The position numbers were made by a program, and so were the translations under genes. The notes beneath the pieces were generated by a model that saw nothing but the letters and a program-made list of their open reading frames with translations, had not been told where the DNA came from and searched no databases. From Phycisphaerae bacterium (GTDB taxonomy: Bacteria; Planctomycetota; Phycisphaerae; Sedimentisphaerales; Anaerohalosphaeraceae), in NCBI GenBank assembly GCA_003567095.1, contig PXAQ01000080.1:1-8876 (forward strand): a DNA stretch of 8,876 nucleotides. The letters run 5' to 3'. The number at the start of each line of letters is the position of its first letter. Position 1 is the stretch's first letter. Below, in pieces: positions 1 through 6,287 of this stretch.

Positions 1-372
1 CGCACCGATGCGGCGCACTTTCTGGCCGAGCATGTGCCCGAGGCCGGTGTTGATGGGTTTCACCTCTATTATCCCGACCCCTGGCCGAAAAAACGCCATC
101 ACAAGCGGCGGTTTTTCTGTGAGGAGAATCTGGCCCGGATGCTGGCGTGCCTCAAGCCCGGCGGGTGGATCAATATCGCGACAGACCATACCGATTATTT
201 TGAGCAAATACAGACGGTCGCCGGATTGGCCGTGGCAGCCGGTCGCGTCGAAGGCATCCCGTTTAAGCGTCCGGCCGGGGCGGGCCAGGGGGAAAAGGTC
301 GGTACGAATTATGAACGCAAATATAAAAAAGAAGGCCGGCCCACCCACACGCTGGCTTTGGAAAAGCGATGA
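1..372 (+). CDS. trmB: tRNA (guanine-N7-)-methyltransferase, 3' part only
   Basis: This is the C-terminal 123 codons of TrmB, the SAM-dependent enzyme that makes m7G at position 46 in the variable loop of tRNAs. The start lies left of the window, so the N-terminal SAM-binding part is missing only because of the cut. Reading from base 1 in frame 1 gives RTDAAHFLAEHVPEAGVDGF, then the family hallmark YYPDPWPKKRHHKRR (visible residues about 23-37). This is followed by the INIATDHTDYFEQ segment and the C-terminal TNYERKYKKEGRPTHTLALEK block that contributes to tRNA and guanine recognition. The TGA stop overlaps the ATG of rsmG (ATGA), which implies translational coupling with a second m7G methyltransferase. 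The first ATG inside the fragment (base 34) is not a real start, because homology continues upstream of it. The identification is firm; the full length cannot be given. Confidence 0.95.
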   Translation, partial: RTDAAHFLAEHVPEAGVDGFHLYYPDPWPKKRHHKRRFFCEENLARMLACLKPGGWINIATDHTDYFEQIQTVAGLAVAAGRVEGIPFKRPAGAGQGEKVGTNYERKYKKEGRPTHTLALEKR

Positions 373-1103
373 CCGCAACGCCGCTTGATCTGAGCTGCGC
401 CGATGAGGCCCTTACGCGCTATCGGCATGCGTTTGAAGTCTTTGCCCAACTGCTTGTCGAACAGAATCTCACGCTGAATCTGACGCGGATCGTTTCACGC
501 GAACAGATCCAGACACGCCATTTTCTCGATTCCCTGGCGGCGCTGGCGGTGCTCGATGCCGCCGCCGGCCGGCTCTCGGGGCAAAAGCCGTTCACCGTGA
601 TTGATGTCGGCTCCGGGGCGGGCTTCCCGGCCCTTGCGCTGGCGATTGCACGGCCCAAGTGGCAGATCGTTTCGGTAGAGGCGACCGAAAAGAAGGCCCG
701 TTTTCAGCGGCTGGTGTGCCAAATGCTCGGGCTGGACAATGTGCAGGTGCGCCACGGCCGGGCCGAGACGCTGGCCCATGAACCGGCGCTGCGAGAGCGT
801 TTCGACGCCGCCGCGGCCCGCGCGGTGGCCCCGCTGAATGTGCTGGCCGAGCTGACCATGGCCTTCGTCAAGCCCGGCGGGCTGGGCGTGTTCTGGAAGG
901 GCCCGCAGGTCCGCGAAGAACTGCCGGATGCCGGCCGGGCCTTTGAGCACATGGCCGCCTCACCGCCGCACCTGCTGTCCTACAGCCTGCCCGATGCGAC
1001 CGAGACGACCTTTTACCTGGCAACCGCCCAAAAACACAGCAACACCCCCGACACCTGCCCCCGCGCCAACTTTGCCGCGATCAAACAACGTCCGCTGCGC
1101 TGA
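369..1103 (+). CDS. rsmG: 16S rRNA (guanine-527-N7)-methyltransferase RsmG (GidB)
   Basis: RsmG methylates N7 of G527 in the 530 loop of 16S rRNA using SAM. In several bacteria its loss gives low-level streptomycin resistance. The 244 residues show the family layout: an N-terminal helical part with NLTRI (37-41) and HFLDSL (51-56), the SAM-binding motif I DVGSGAGFP (79-87), the acidic strand-2 end VEATEKKARF (103-112), ARAVAPL (140-146) and KPGGLGVFWKG (168-178). The tail CPRANFAAIKQRPLR (230-244) is a degenerate form of the usual tyrosine-proline-arginine, lysine-proline-leucine ending. The ATG start shares ATGA with the trmB stop and has no obvious Shine-Dalgarno of its own, so it is probably translated by re-initiation. 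In many bacteria rsmG sits beside mnmG; here the partner is trmB and the next gene, purC, converges. Length is somewhat above the usual 205-240 residues. Confidence 0.96.
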   Translation: MTATPLDLSCADEALTRYRHAFEVFAQLLVEQNLTLNLTRIVSREQIQTRHFLDSLAALAVLDAAAGRLSGQKPFTVIDVGSGAGFPALALAIARPKWQIVSVEATEKKARFQRLVCQMLGLDNVQVRHGRAETLAHEPALRERFDAAAARAVAPLNVLAELTMAFVKPGGLGVFWKGPQVREELPDAGRAFEHMAASPPHLLSYSLPDATETTFYLATAQKHSNTPDTCPRANFAAIKQRPLR

Positions 1104-1131
1104 CCCCGTGCCGGCAGTAGCCTTACGGGGT
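1103..1131. terminator. inverted repeat between the convergent rsmG and purC ends
   Basis: ACCCCGT (1103-1109) pairs with ACGGGGT (1125-1131), leaving a 15-base GC-rich loop. The repeat overlaps the last base of the rsmG stop and the purC stop. It could act as a two-way terminator for the convergent genes. There is no T-run on the rightward side and only a short CAG-rich sequence on the other, so it is not a classical intrinsic terminator. The structure is visible; its function is a guess. Confidence 0.3.
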
Positions 1132-2022
1132 TGGCTCAAATGTGGTGCCGGTCAGGCGTTCGTAGGCTTCGATGTACTTGGCGCTGGTTTTTTCGACGAT
1201 ATCGGCCGGCAGCTCGACGCCGGGGCCGGACTTGTCAAAATTGATCGATTCGAGGTAGTTGCGGACAAACTGCTTGTCAAAACTTTCCTGATCGCGGCCG
1301 GGCTGGTATTGATCGGCCGGCCAGAACCGGGACGAATCCGGCGTCAGCACCTCGTCGATCAGGATAATCCGCCCGTCAATCTCGCCCCATTCAAACTTGG
1401 TATCGGCCAGCAAAATCCCCTTGGACTCGGCATAGGCCTGGCCCTTTTTGAAAATCGACAGGCTCTTGTCGCGCACCCAGTCGGCCTTGTCCTTGCCGAT
1501 GGTCTTGACACAGGTCGCGTAGTCGATATTCTCGTCGTGGGCGCCCTGCTCTGCCTTGGTCGAGGGTGTAAAAATCGGCTCGTCCAGTTTCTGGCACTGC
1601 TTAAGACCCTCCGGCAGCGTGATGCCGCAGACGGTGCCCTGACGCTGATACTCCTTCCAGCCTGAGCCGGTGATGTAGCTGCGCACGATACACTCAACCG
1701 GCAGGACGCTTGTCTTCTTGACCAGCATACTGCGCCCGGCAAGCTGCTCGGGAAAATCCTTAAACGGAGCCGGAAAGTCGGCGACATTGTCCGAAATCAG
1801 GTGATTTTCCACCTGCCCGGCCAGGAAATCAAACCAGAACCTCGATATCCGCGTCAGCACCTCGCCTTTGTAGGGGATGCCGGTGTTCATAATGACATCG
1901 AAGGCGCTGATGCGGTCCGAGGCGACAATCAGCAGCGCATCGCCGAGATCATAGATATCGCGCACCTTGCCGCGCTTGACGGGGACATTGGGAATATCGG
2001 TTTTCAGTACGACATTAGCCAT
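1123..2022 (-). CDS. purC: phosphoribosylaminoimidazole-succinocarboxamide synthase (SAICAR synthase)
   Basis: PurC is the cytosolic ATP-dependent ligase that joins aspartate to CAIR to form SAICAR in de novo purine synthesis. The 299-residue protein contains KRGKVRDIYDLGD (16-28) and SDRISAFDVIM (35-45), the nucleotide-binding start of the fold. It also has VECIVRSYITGSGWKEY (109-125), FTPSTKAEQGAHDENI (151-166) and both family signatures, LLADTKFEWG (204-213) and LIDEVLTPDSSRFW (221-234). The length matches the longer yeast Ade1-like class (about 300) rather than the roughly 237-residue E. coli type. The ATG start is supported by GGAG on the minus strand (2033-2030), seven bases upstream. 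It is transcribed alone here, convergent with rsmG and divergent from the TPR gene. No other pur gene is in the window, so the pathway genes are scattered in this genome or lie outside it. Confidence 0.98.
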   Translation of the reverse strand: MANVVLKTDIPNVPVKRGKVRDIYDLGDALLIVASDRISAFDVIMNTGIPYKGEVLTRISRFWFDFLAGQVENHLISDNVADFPAPFKDFPEQLAGRSMLVKKTSVLPVECIVRSYITGSGWKEYQRQGTVCGITLPEGLKQCQKLDEPIFTPSTKAEQGAHDENIDYATCVKTIGKDKADWVRDKSLSIFKKGQAYAESKGILLADTKFEWGEIDGRIILIDEVLTPDSSRFWPADQYQPGRDQESFDKQFVRNYLESINFDKSGPGVELPADIVEKTSAKYIEAYERLTGTTFEPTP

Positions 2023-2055
2023 GTGTTATCTCCATTAATAGGCGATCTCTTTGGG

Positions 2056-2085
2056 TTGACAAACGTTTCATCAGGGCGATACTAT
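2056..2085 (+). promoter_or_regulatory. candidate promoter for the TPR gene
   Basis: A perfect -35 hexamer TTGACA (2056-2061) is followed after 18 bases by TACTAT (2080-2085, four of six -10 bases). This places a start near 2092 and gives a leader of about 125 bases. A second -10-like sequence, TATAAG (2175-2180, five of six), lies closer to the gene but has no good -35 at proper spacing; TTGCAA at 2149-2154 is 20 bases away. Either could serve. It is a consensus match only. Confidence 0.4.
2060..2070. promoter_or_regulatory. possible LacI/PurR-type operator core
   Basis: The sequence CAAACGTTTCA overlaps the last bases of the TTGACA -35 and contains the 8-base palindrome AAACGTTT. LacI-family operators are built on such a central CpG, and the E. 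coli PurR box has the core CAAACGTTT. It lies 38 bases upstream of the purC start, which makes a purine-repressor site conceivable. The outer positions of the E. coli PurR box do not match. An identical 11-mer occurs inside ispH (6981-6991), so chance is a real alternative. Confidence 0.2.
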
Positions 2086-2109
2086 ACGCAATCGTGGGCC
2101 GCGGATAAA
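2081..2109 (-). promoter_or_regulatory. candidate purC promoter
   Basis: On the minus strand a -10-like TATAGT (2086-2081, five of six consensus bases) lies 17 bases from a weak -35-like TTTATC (2109-2104, three of six). This would start transcription near 2074 and give a leader of about 50 bases before the purC ATG. It overlaps the rightward promoter candidate. It is predicted by eye from E. coli-type sigma-70 consensus, which may not fit this lineage well. Confidence 0.3.
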
Positions 2110-2145
2110 GCAAATTTTATGCTTGTGGACTGATTTTTCGCAAAG

Positions 2146-2157
2146 AAATTGCAATTT
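2146..2157. repeat. 12-base perfect palindrome upstream of the TPR gene
   Basis: AAATTGCAATTT is perfectly self-complementary and lies in the AT-rich purC/TPR intergenic stretch, between the two possible rightward promoters. It could be a protein-binding site or just AT-rich chance. No regulator gene is nearby to suggest which. Confidence 0.25.
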
Positions 2158-2217
2158 TACGTCGACAACGGTAGTATAAGTATCTCACGGAATGCTATTT
2201 AAAGAATTTTGATTGTG

Positions 2218-3615
2218 ATGCAGGATGACGCACTGGATGTCGGGCTTGAAAAGGCGCGGGCATTTTTTGGCCGGGCCGAGGAAGTGGCCCTGACAGACAA
2301 TTTTGATTACGCGATTGAGTTGTACCTTGAGGGGCTTCGGTTTGCTCCGGATGCGCTGGAGGACGGCCATGCGCCGCTGCGCCGGCTGGGGTTGATTCGC
2401 CAGGGCAAAGGGGGCAAGAAACCCTCAATGGTGGAAGTGCTGCGCCATAAAGGCGGCAAGACGCCGCTGGAGGAGATGCTCAACGCCGAATTTCTGCTGG
2501 CCAAAGACCCGGACAATCTGGGCTATGCCGAGACGGTGCTCAAGGCGGCCGTCGCCGGCGGCTATCACCGCACGGGGGAATGGATCGCCCATCTGATTTT
2601 CGAGGCCAACAAGGCATCCAAAAAGCCGAGCTATTCGACCTATATACTTTTAAAAGAATCCTACGCTCACATGCAGATGTTCACCCGGGCGGTGGCCGCC
2701 TGTGACGCGGCCCTGCAATTGCGTCCCAACAACGACCAGTTGCGGGACGAATTGCGAAATTTATGCGCCAGTATGACGGTTGAAAAGGGTAAGTACGGCA
2801 AAACCGCCGATTTTCGCGGCTCCATACGCAACAAGGAAACCCAGGACAAGCTTCACAGCCAGGACACACTTGTCAAAAGTGCCCAAACACGCAAAGACGC
2901 GGTTCAAGCGGCTCGAAATCGCCTGCAGGACGGCCAATTTTCGACCACCAAGGTCTTGGATCTGGCCAATGCCCTGGCAGACCTGGAAAGCGAGCAGGGC
3001 TATCAGGAGGCCTTTAGTGTCCTGAATCAGTATTATGACAGCACGCAGGATTTTACGTTTGTCCGTCGGCTGGGGGAGCTGAAAATGCGCCGGCTGCGGG
3101 CGATCATACGGGTCATCCGACAAAAACTGAAGACCGAGCCGGACAACGCCGATCTCAAGGGCAAACTGAATGAAGTGACCGAGATGCTGGAAAAGGAGGA
3201 ACGGGAGCATTACCGGCAATGTTATGAGAACTACCCCACCGATCTGCGATTCAAATATGAATACGGCCGGTGTCTGATACGCGACCAGCAGTATGACCAG
3301 GCGATTCCCTTGCTGCAGGAGGCCCAGAAAGACCCCAAACTGCGGCTGGTCGCGATGGACAAAATTGGGCTGTGCTTTCTGCTGAAGGGCTGGCATGAGG
3401 ATGCGATCGATATTTTTCAAAATGCGATAAACACCTGCCAGACGCAGGAAAGCTCTGTCGCCAAAAACATAAGATACAATCTGGCAAGGACTTACGAAGA
3501 TTCCGGCCAGGGGCAAGAGGCCCTTGAGATTTATCGAAAACTGGCTCAGGTCGATTTTAGTTACAAAGATGTCGGAGAACGTATTGACATTTTGCGAAAA
3601 GATGTTAAAAGATAA
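2218..3615 (+). CDS. cytosolic tetratricopeptide-repeat protein of unknown role
   Basis: I recognise the fold class but not the gene. The 465-residue protein has no signal peptide or membrane segment. Helical TPR-like units (numbered from ATG 2218) lie at about residues 11-44, 140-173, 325-358, 359-392 and 398-432. The last three are the clearest: YGRCLIRDQQYDQAIPLLQEA, IGLCFLLKGWHEDAIDIFQNA and NLARTYEDSGQGQEALEIYRK. Between the N- and C-terminal repeats is a basic, polar stretch (about 180-237, KGKYGKTADFRGSIRNKETQ onward) followed by charged helices that may form a coiled coil. TPRs bind protein partners, so a scaffold role is likely. The gene lies 89 bases before rpsT on the same strand and may share its transcript. 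The start is uncertain: TTG 2209, GTG 2215 and ATG 2218 are in frame and none has a good Shine-Dalgarno. I chose ATG as the commonest start codon; the choice changes only three residues. Confidence 0.85.
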   Translation: MQDDALDVGLEKARAFFGRAEEVALTDNFDYAIELYLEGLRFAPDALEDGHAPLRRLGLIRQGKGGKKPSMVEVLRHKGGKTPLEEMLNAEFLLAKDPDNLGYAETVLKAAVAGGYHRTGEWIAHLIFEANKASKKPSYSTYILLKESYAHMQMFTRAVAACDAALQLRPNNDQLRDELRNLCASMTVEKGKYGKTADFRGSIRNKETQDKLHSQDTLVKSAQTRKDAVQAARNRLQDGQFSTTKVLDLANALADLESEQGYQEAFSVLNQYYDSTQDFTFVRRLGELKMRRLRAIIRVIRQKLKTEPDNADLKGKLNEVTEMLEKEEREHYRQCYENYPTDLRFKYEYGRCLIRDQQYDQAIPLLQEAQKDPKLRLVAMDKIGLCFLLKGWHEDAIDIFQNAINTCQTQESSVAKNIRYNLARTYEDSGQGQEALEIYRKLAQVDFSYKDVGERIDILRKDVKR

Positions 3616-3627
3616 CGTTTTCTCTGC

Positions 3628-3653
3628 ATGCCGGCTCGGCATCGTGCCGCCGG
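3628..3653 (+). promoter_or_regulatory. rpsT: alternative stem-loops in the rpsT leader
   Basis: Two mutually exclusive hairpins share the same bases. In one, ATGCCG (3628-3633) pairs with CGGCAT (3637-3642) around GCT. In the other, CCGGC plus GGCA (3631-3635, 3638-3641, with a 2-base bulge) pairs with TGCC plus GCCGG (3645-3653) around TCG. They lie about 50 bases upstream of the rpsT start, and no T-run follows, so they are not terminators. S20 represses its own translation in E. coli, so a leader structure with two states is a reasonable candidate for control. That function is inferred. Confidence 0.35.
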
Positions 3654-3704
3654 TTGCGATATGGACAGGATAAACCCAACGAACGATAAAATCAGGAGTT
3701 AAAC

Positions 3705-3980
3705 GTGGCACATTCATTATCGGCCCGAAAACGGGTTCGGCAAAACGCCAAAGCCCGGCAGCGCAACCGGGCACGTAAAAGCATGGTCAAGACCCAGATC
3801 AAGCAGTTTGAGCAGACGCTGGGCGAAGGCAATCTTGAGCCGGCCCAGCAGCAGTATCGGCTCTTGACAAAAAAACTCGACAAGGTGGCCGCGACGAGTA
3901 CGCTGCACAAAAACACTGCCTCGCGCCTCAAATCGCGGCTGGCTCGGCGATTAAATGACCTCAAGACGAGAGTCCATTAA
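3705..3980 (+). CDS. rpsT: 30S ribosomal protein S20
   Basis: S20 is a primary 16S rRNA-binding protein of the small subunit body, made of three long helices. The 91-residue, very basic product begins AHSLSARKRVRQNAKARQRN after the initiator and contains the conserved LHKNTASRLKSRLARRLN block near the C-terminus (about 66-83). Its length is close to the usual 85-90. The start is GTG, supported by AGGAG at 3694-3698, six bases upstream. In E. coli rpsT a UUG start is part of weak, autoregulated initiation, so a non-ATG start here is in keeping with that, though not proof. It follows the TPR gene by 89 bases and is followed by an intrinsic terminator. I saw no usable promoter in the 89-base gap, so it is probably cotranscribed with the TPR gene. 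Confidence 0.98.
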   Translation: MAHSLSARKRVRQNAKARQRNRARKSMVKTQIKQFEQTLGEGNLEPAQQQYRLLTKKLDKVAATSTLHKNTASRLKSRLARRLNDLKTRVH

Positions 3981-4010
3981 GACTGTCGCGTTTTGGGGAT
4001 CGTAAGCTTC

Positions 4011-4052
4011 GGCGTCTTGTTGATCGATAAATATCTGCAAGACGCCTTTTTT
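4011..4052 (+). terminator. intrinsic terminator between rpsT and rnr
   Basis: GGCGTCTTG (4011-4019) pairs perfectly with CAAGACGCC (4038-4046) and is directly followed by six T residues (4047-4052). The 18-base loop is longer than usual. This is the clearest rho-independent terminator in the window and ends the rpsT transcript. The T-run ends only 14 bases before the rnr GTG start, so it may also act as an attenuator that sets how much message reaches rnr, ispH and beyond. Confidence 0.75.
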
Positions 4053-4066
4053 GTTGACAGAGACGC

Positions 4067-6271
4067 GTGGAATTACTGAAACGACAAATTCTGAAGGCGC
4101 TGACGCGTCGGGACTACAGGCCCCAGCCGGCGGCCCAACTGGCCAGGAGTCTCGGTCTGCCCTCAGATGCCCTGCCGGAGTTTAAACAGGCCCTCAACAG
4201 CCTGCAGAAACACGGGCAGGTGGTCATTGACGCCAAAAAAAACGTCACGCTGCCGCCTATGGGCAACCGCCTGATCGGAACCTTTCGCGCCAATGCCCGG
4301 GGCTTTGGGTTTATCGTGCCGCTGGAGCCGACCGCCTATGGCGATTTGTATGTGGCCCCGACGGACACCGGCGGCGCGATGAGCAACGATATTGTGCTGG
4401 CCCGCACGGTCAAGAAGGGCAAACGCCAGGGCCAGACGCGCTATTCGGGGGTGATTCTTGAGATTATCGAGCGCGGCGGGTCGCGCTTTGTCGGCACGCT
4501 GCAGCGCAATGAGGACACGTGGTATGTACTGCCGGAGGGCAAGGGGTTTTTCAAGCCAATCCTGGTTGACGATGCCCCGGCCAGCGGGGCGCGCGCCAAC
4601 GACAAGGTCGTGCTGGAGATTGTCAGCTACCCCCAGCGCAACGAGCCGGCCACCGGCGCGATTGTCCAGGTCATCGGCCCCGCCGGCCGGTATGATTCGG
4701 AGTTGTATTCGATTATCGCCCAGTATGACCTGCCCGGGGACTTTGACCAATACTGCCTGCAGCAGGCCCGTGAGGCCACGCAGCGTTATGACCCCGAGAC
4801 GGCACAGAATCGGGCGGATCTGACCGATGAGGTGATCATCACGATTGACCCGCCGGACGCGAAAGATTTTGACGACGCGATCAGTCTCAGCAAAGACCGC
4901 GACGGCAACTGGCGGCTGGGGGTACACATTGCCGATGTCAGCCATTTTATCGCAATGGATTCGCCGCTGGACCTGGAAGCCCGCAAGCGGGGCAACAGCG
5001 TCTATCTGCCGCTGAAGGTCTTGCCGATGCTGCCGGAGGTGCTCAGCAACGGGATCTGCAGCCTGCAGCCTCAGAAAAAGCGATTTGCCAAGAGCGTCTA
5101 TATGGTCTACGACCAAGAGGGCAGCGTCCTGGACAGGGAATTTGACAACAGCGTCATCCGCTCGACAGCGCGGCTGACCTACCAGGACGCCCATCACATC
5201 CTCAACGGCCGGGTAGGCGGTTTTGCGCCCGAGGTGGTGGCGCTGCTCAAGGATATGGAGACGCTGGCCCGGGCTATTGAACGGCGGCGCCAAAAGCAGG
5301 GCATGCTGCACCTGGACTTGCCGGAGACCGAGCTGATATTTGATAAAGCCGGTCGTGTGGTTGATGCCGAGCCGGCCGATACCAGCTACCCGCATACGAT
5401 CATCGAGATGTTTATGGTCGAGGCCAACGAGGCCGTCGCCTCGCTGCTGGATCGCTTCGACGTGCCGTTTATGCGGCGGATTCATCCGGCCCCGGATGCG
5501 TTTACCACGACCAATTTAGTGCGATTTGTCAAGCTGTGCGGGCTGAAGGTGCCGCGGCATTTGGATCGCTCGGCCATTCAGGACCTGCTGGCCGCGGTCC
5601 GGGGCACCTCGGCCGAGTACGCGGTCAATATGCATGTGCTGCGAAGCTTCCAGCGGGCCGAATACGCCCCGCTGCATATTGGGCACTTTGCCTTGGCCTC
5701 GAAGCACTACTGCCACTTTACCAGCCCGATTCGCCGGTACGCCGATCTGCTGGTGCATCGGCTGCTGAACTGCTATATCCAAGGGCGGCTGAGCAAGATC
5801 GGGCTCGATGAGGTGCTGCCGGAAGGTGAGCTGCTGGAAATCGGCAAGCATATCACCTTCACCGAGCAGCAGGCCTCCGATGCCGAGGACGAGCTCAAGA
5901 CGGTGCTGATCCTGCAAATGCTCAGCGGACGCATCGGCCAGTCGCTGGACTGTGTGGTCTCGGGACTGACCAACTTCGGCGTCTTTGTCCAGTGCACCAA
6001 GTTCGGCATCGAGGGGATGATTGAGCCGGGCGATCTGGGGATGGATGAATGGAAGTTTGACCAGCGTGCCCAGGCGGTGGTGGGCCGGTGGTCGGGACAA
6101 AGCGTGCATCTGGGCCAGCCGATGAAGGTTACGATTGCCGCGGTGAATCTGCCGGGACGTCAATTGTTCCTGACCCCGGCCGAGCCCCTGGTCGCCTCAC
6201 GGCCGGGACGCCGAAAGCCCAAAAGAACCGCCCCCGCCGCGCGTCGTAAAGGAAGCAAACGAAAAAAATAG
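4067..6271 (+). CDS. rnr: ribonuclease R (3'-5' exoribonuclease)
   Basis: RNase R is a processive, magnesium-dependent 3'-5' exonuclease of the RNase II family. It can digest structured RNA and works in rRNA and mRNA quality control, including trans-translation. The 734 residues show an N-terminal winged helix (about 1-62, ILKALTRRDYRPQPAAQLAR), cold-shock domains (about 66-200), the RNB catalytic domain with IDPPDAKDFDDA (260-271), the signature HFTSPIRRYADLLVHR (550-565), an S1 domain (about 624-704, GLTNFGVFV) and a Lys/Arg-rich tail (711-734). D261, D267, D269 and D270 match the metal-binding aspartates D272, D278, D280 and D281 of E. coli, so it should be active. The basic tail and winged helix favour RNase R over RNase II. 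The GTG start fits the conserved N-terminus but has only a weak GAGA upstream. The gene is 16 bases before ispH and just downstream of a terminator. Confidence 0.97.
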   Translation: MELLKRQILKALTRRDYRPQPAAQLARSLGLPSDALPEFKQALNSLQKHGQVVIDAKKNVTLPPMGNRLIGTFRANARGFGFIVPLEPTAYGDLYVAPTDTGGAMSNDIVLARTVKKGKRQGQTRYSGVILEIIERGGSRFVGTLQRNEDTWYVLPEGKGFFKPILVDDAPASGARANDKVVLEIVSYPQRNEPATGAIVQVIGPAGRYDSELYSIIAQYDLPGDFDQYCLQQAREATQRYDPETAQNRADLTDEVIITIDPPDAKDFDDAISLSKDRDGNWRLGVHIADVSHFIAMDSPLDLEARKRGNSVYLPLKVLPMLPEVLSNGICSLQPQKKRFAKSVYMVYDQEGSVLDREFDNSVIRSTARLTYQDAHHILNGRVGGFAPEVVALLKDMETLARAIERRRQKQGMLHLDLPETELIFDKAGRVVDAEPADTSYPHTIIEMFMVEANEAVASLLDRFDVPFMRRIHPAPDAFTTTNLVRFVKLCGLKVPRHLDRSAIQDLLAAVRGTSAEYAVNMHVLRSFQRAEYAPLHIGHFALASKHYCHFTSPIRRYADLLVHRLLNCYIQGRLSKIGLDEVLPEGELLEIGKHITFTEQQASDAEDELKTVLILQMLSGRIGQSLDCVVSGLTNFGVFVQCTKFGIEGMIEPGDLGMDEWKFDQRAQAVVGRWSGQSVHLGQPMKVTIAAVNLPGRQLFLTPAEPLVASRPGRRKPKRTAPAARRKGSKRKK

Positions 6272-6287
6272 TTAAGGAAATGGACCG

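Noticed and set aside
8..388. 126-codon plus-strand open frame over trmB
   Set aside because: It is a shifted frame of trmB; the true frame has the TrmB motifs.
928..1665. 245-codon plus-strand open frame across the end of rsmG and purC
   Set aside because: It runs out of frame through rsmG and antisense, codon-aligned, through purC. No conserved motif is present.
3662..3690. TGGACA and GATAAA as an rpsT promoter
   Set aside because: The hexamers and 17-base spacing are acceptable, but transcription would begin near 3697 and remove the AGGAG at 3694-3698 that defines the rpsT start.
2761..3774. 337-codon open frame on the minus strand across the TPR gene and into rpsT
   Set aside because: It is codon-aligned with the TPR gene and overlaps the start of rpsT. 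The hydrophobic look comes from the complement of charged helical codons, not from membrane segments.
4054..4059. TTGACA just before rnr as a -35 box
   Set aside because: A -10 at 17 bases would fall inside the rnr coding sequence (about 4077-4082), where no match exists, and transcription would begin after the start codon.
4163..5485. 440-codon open frame on the minus strand inside rnr
   Set aside because: It is codon-aligned with rnr, whose RNB domain is unmistakable, and low use of TTA, CTA and TCA in this GC-rich genome explains the missing stops.
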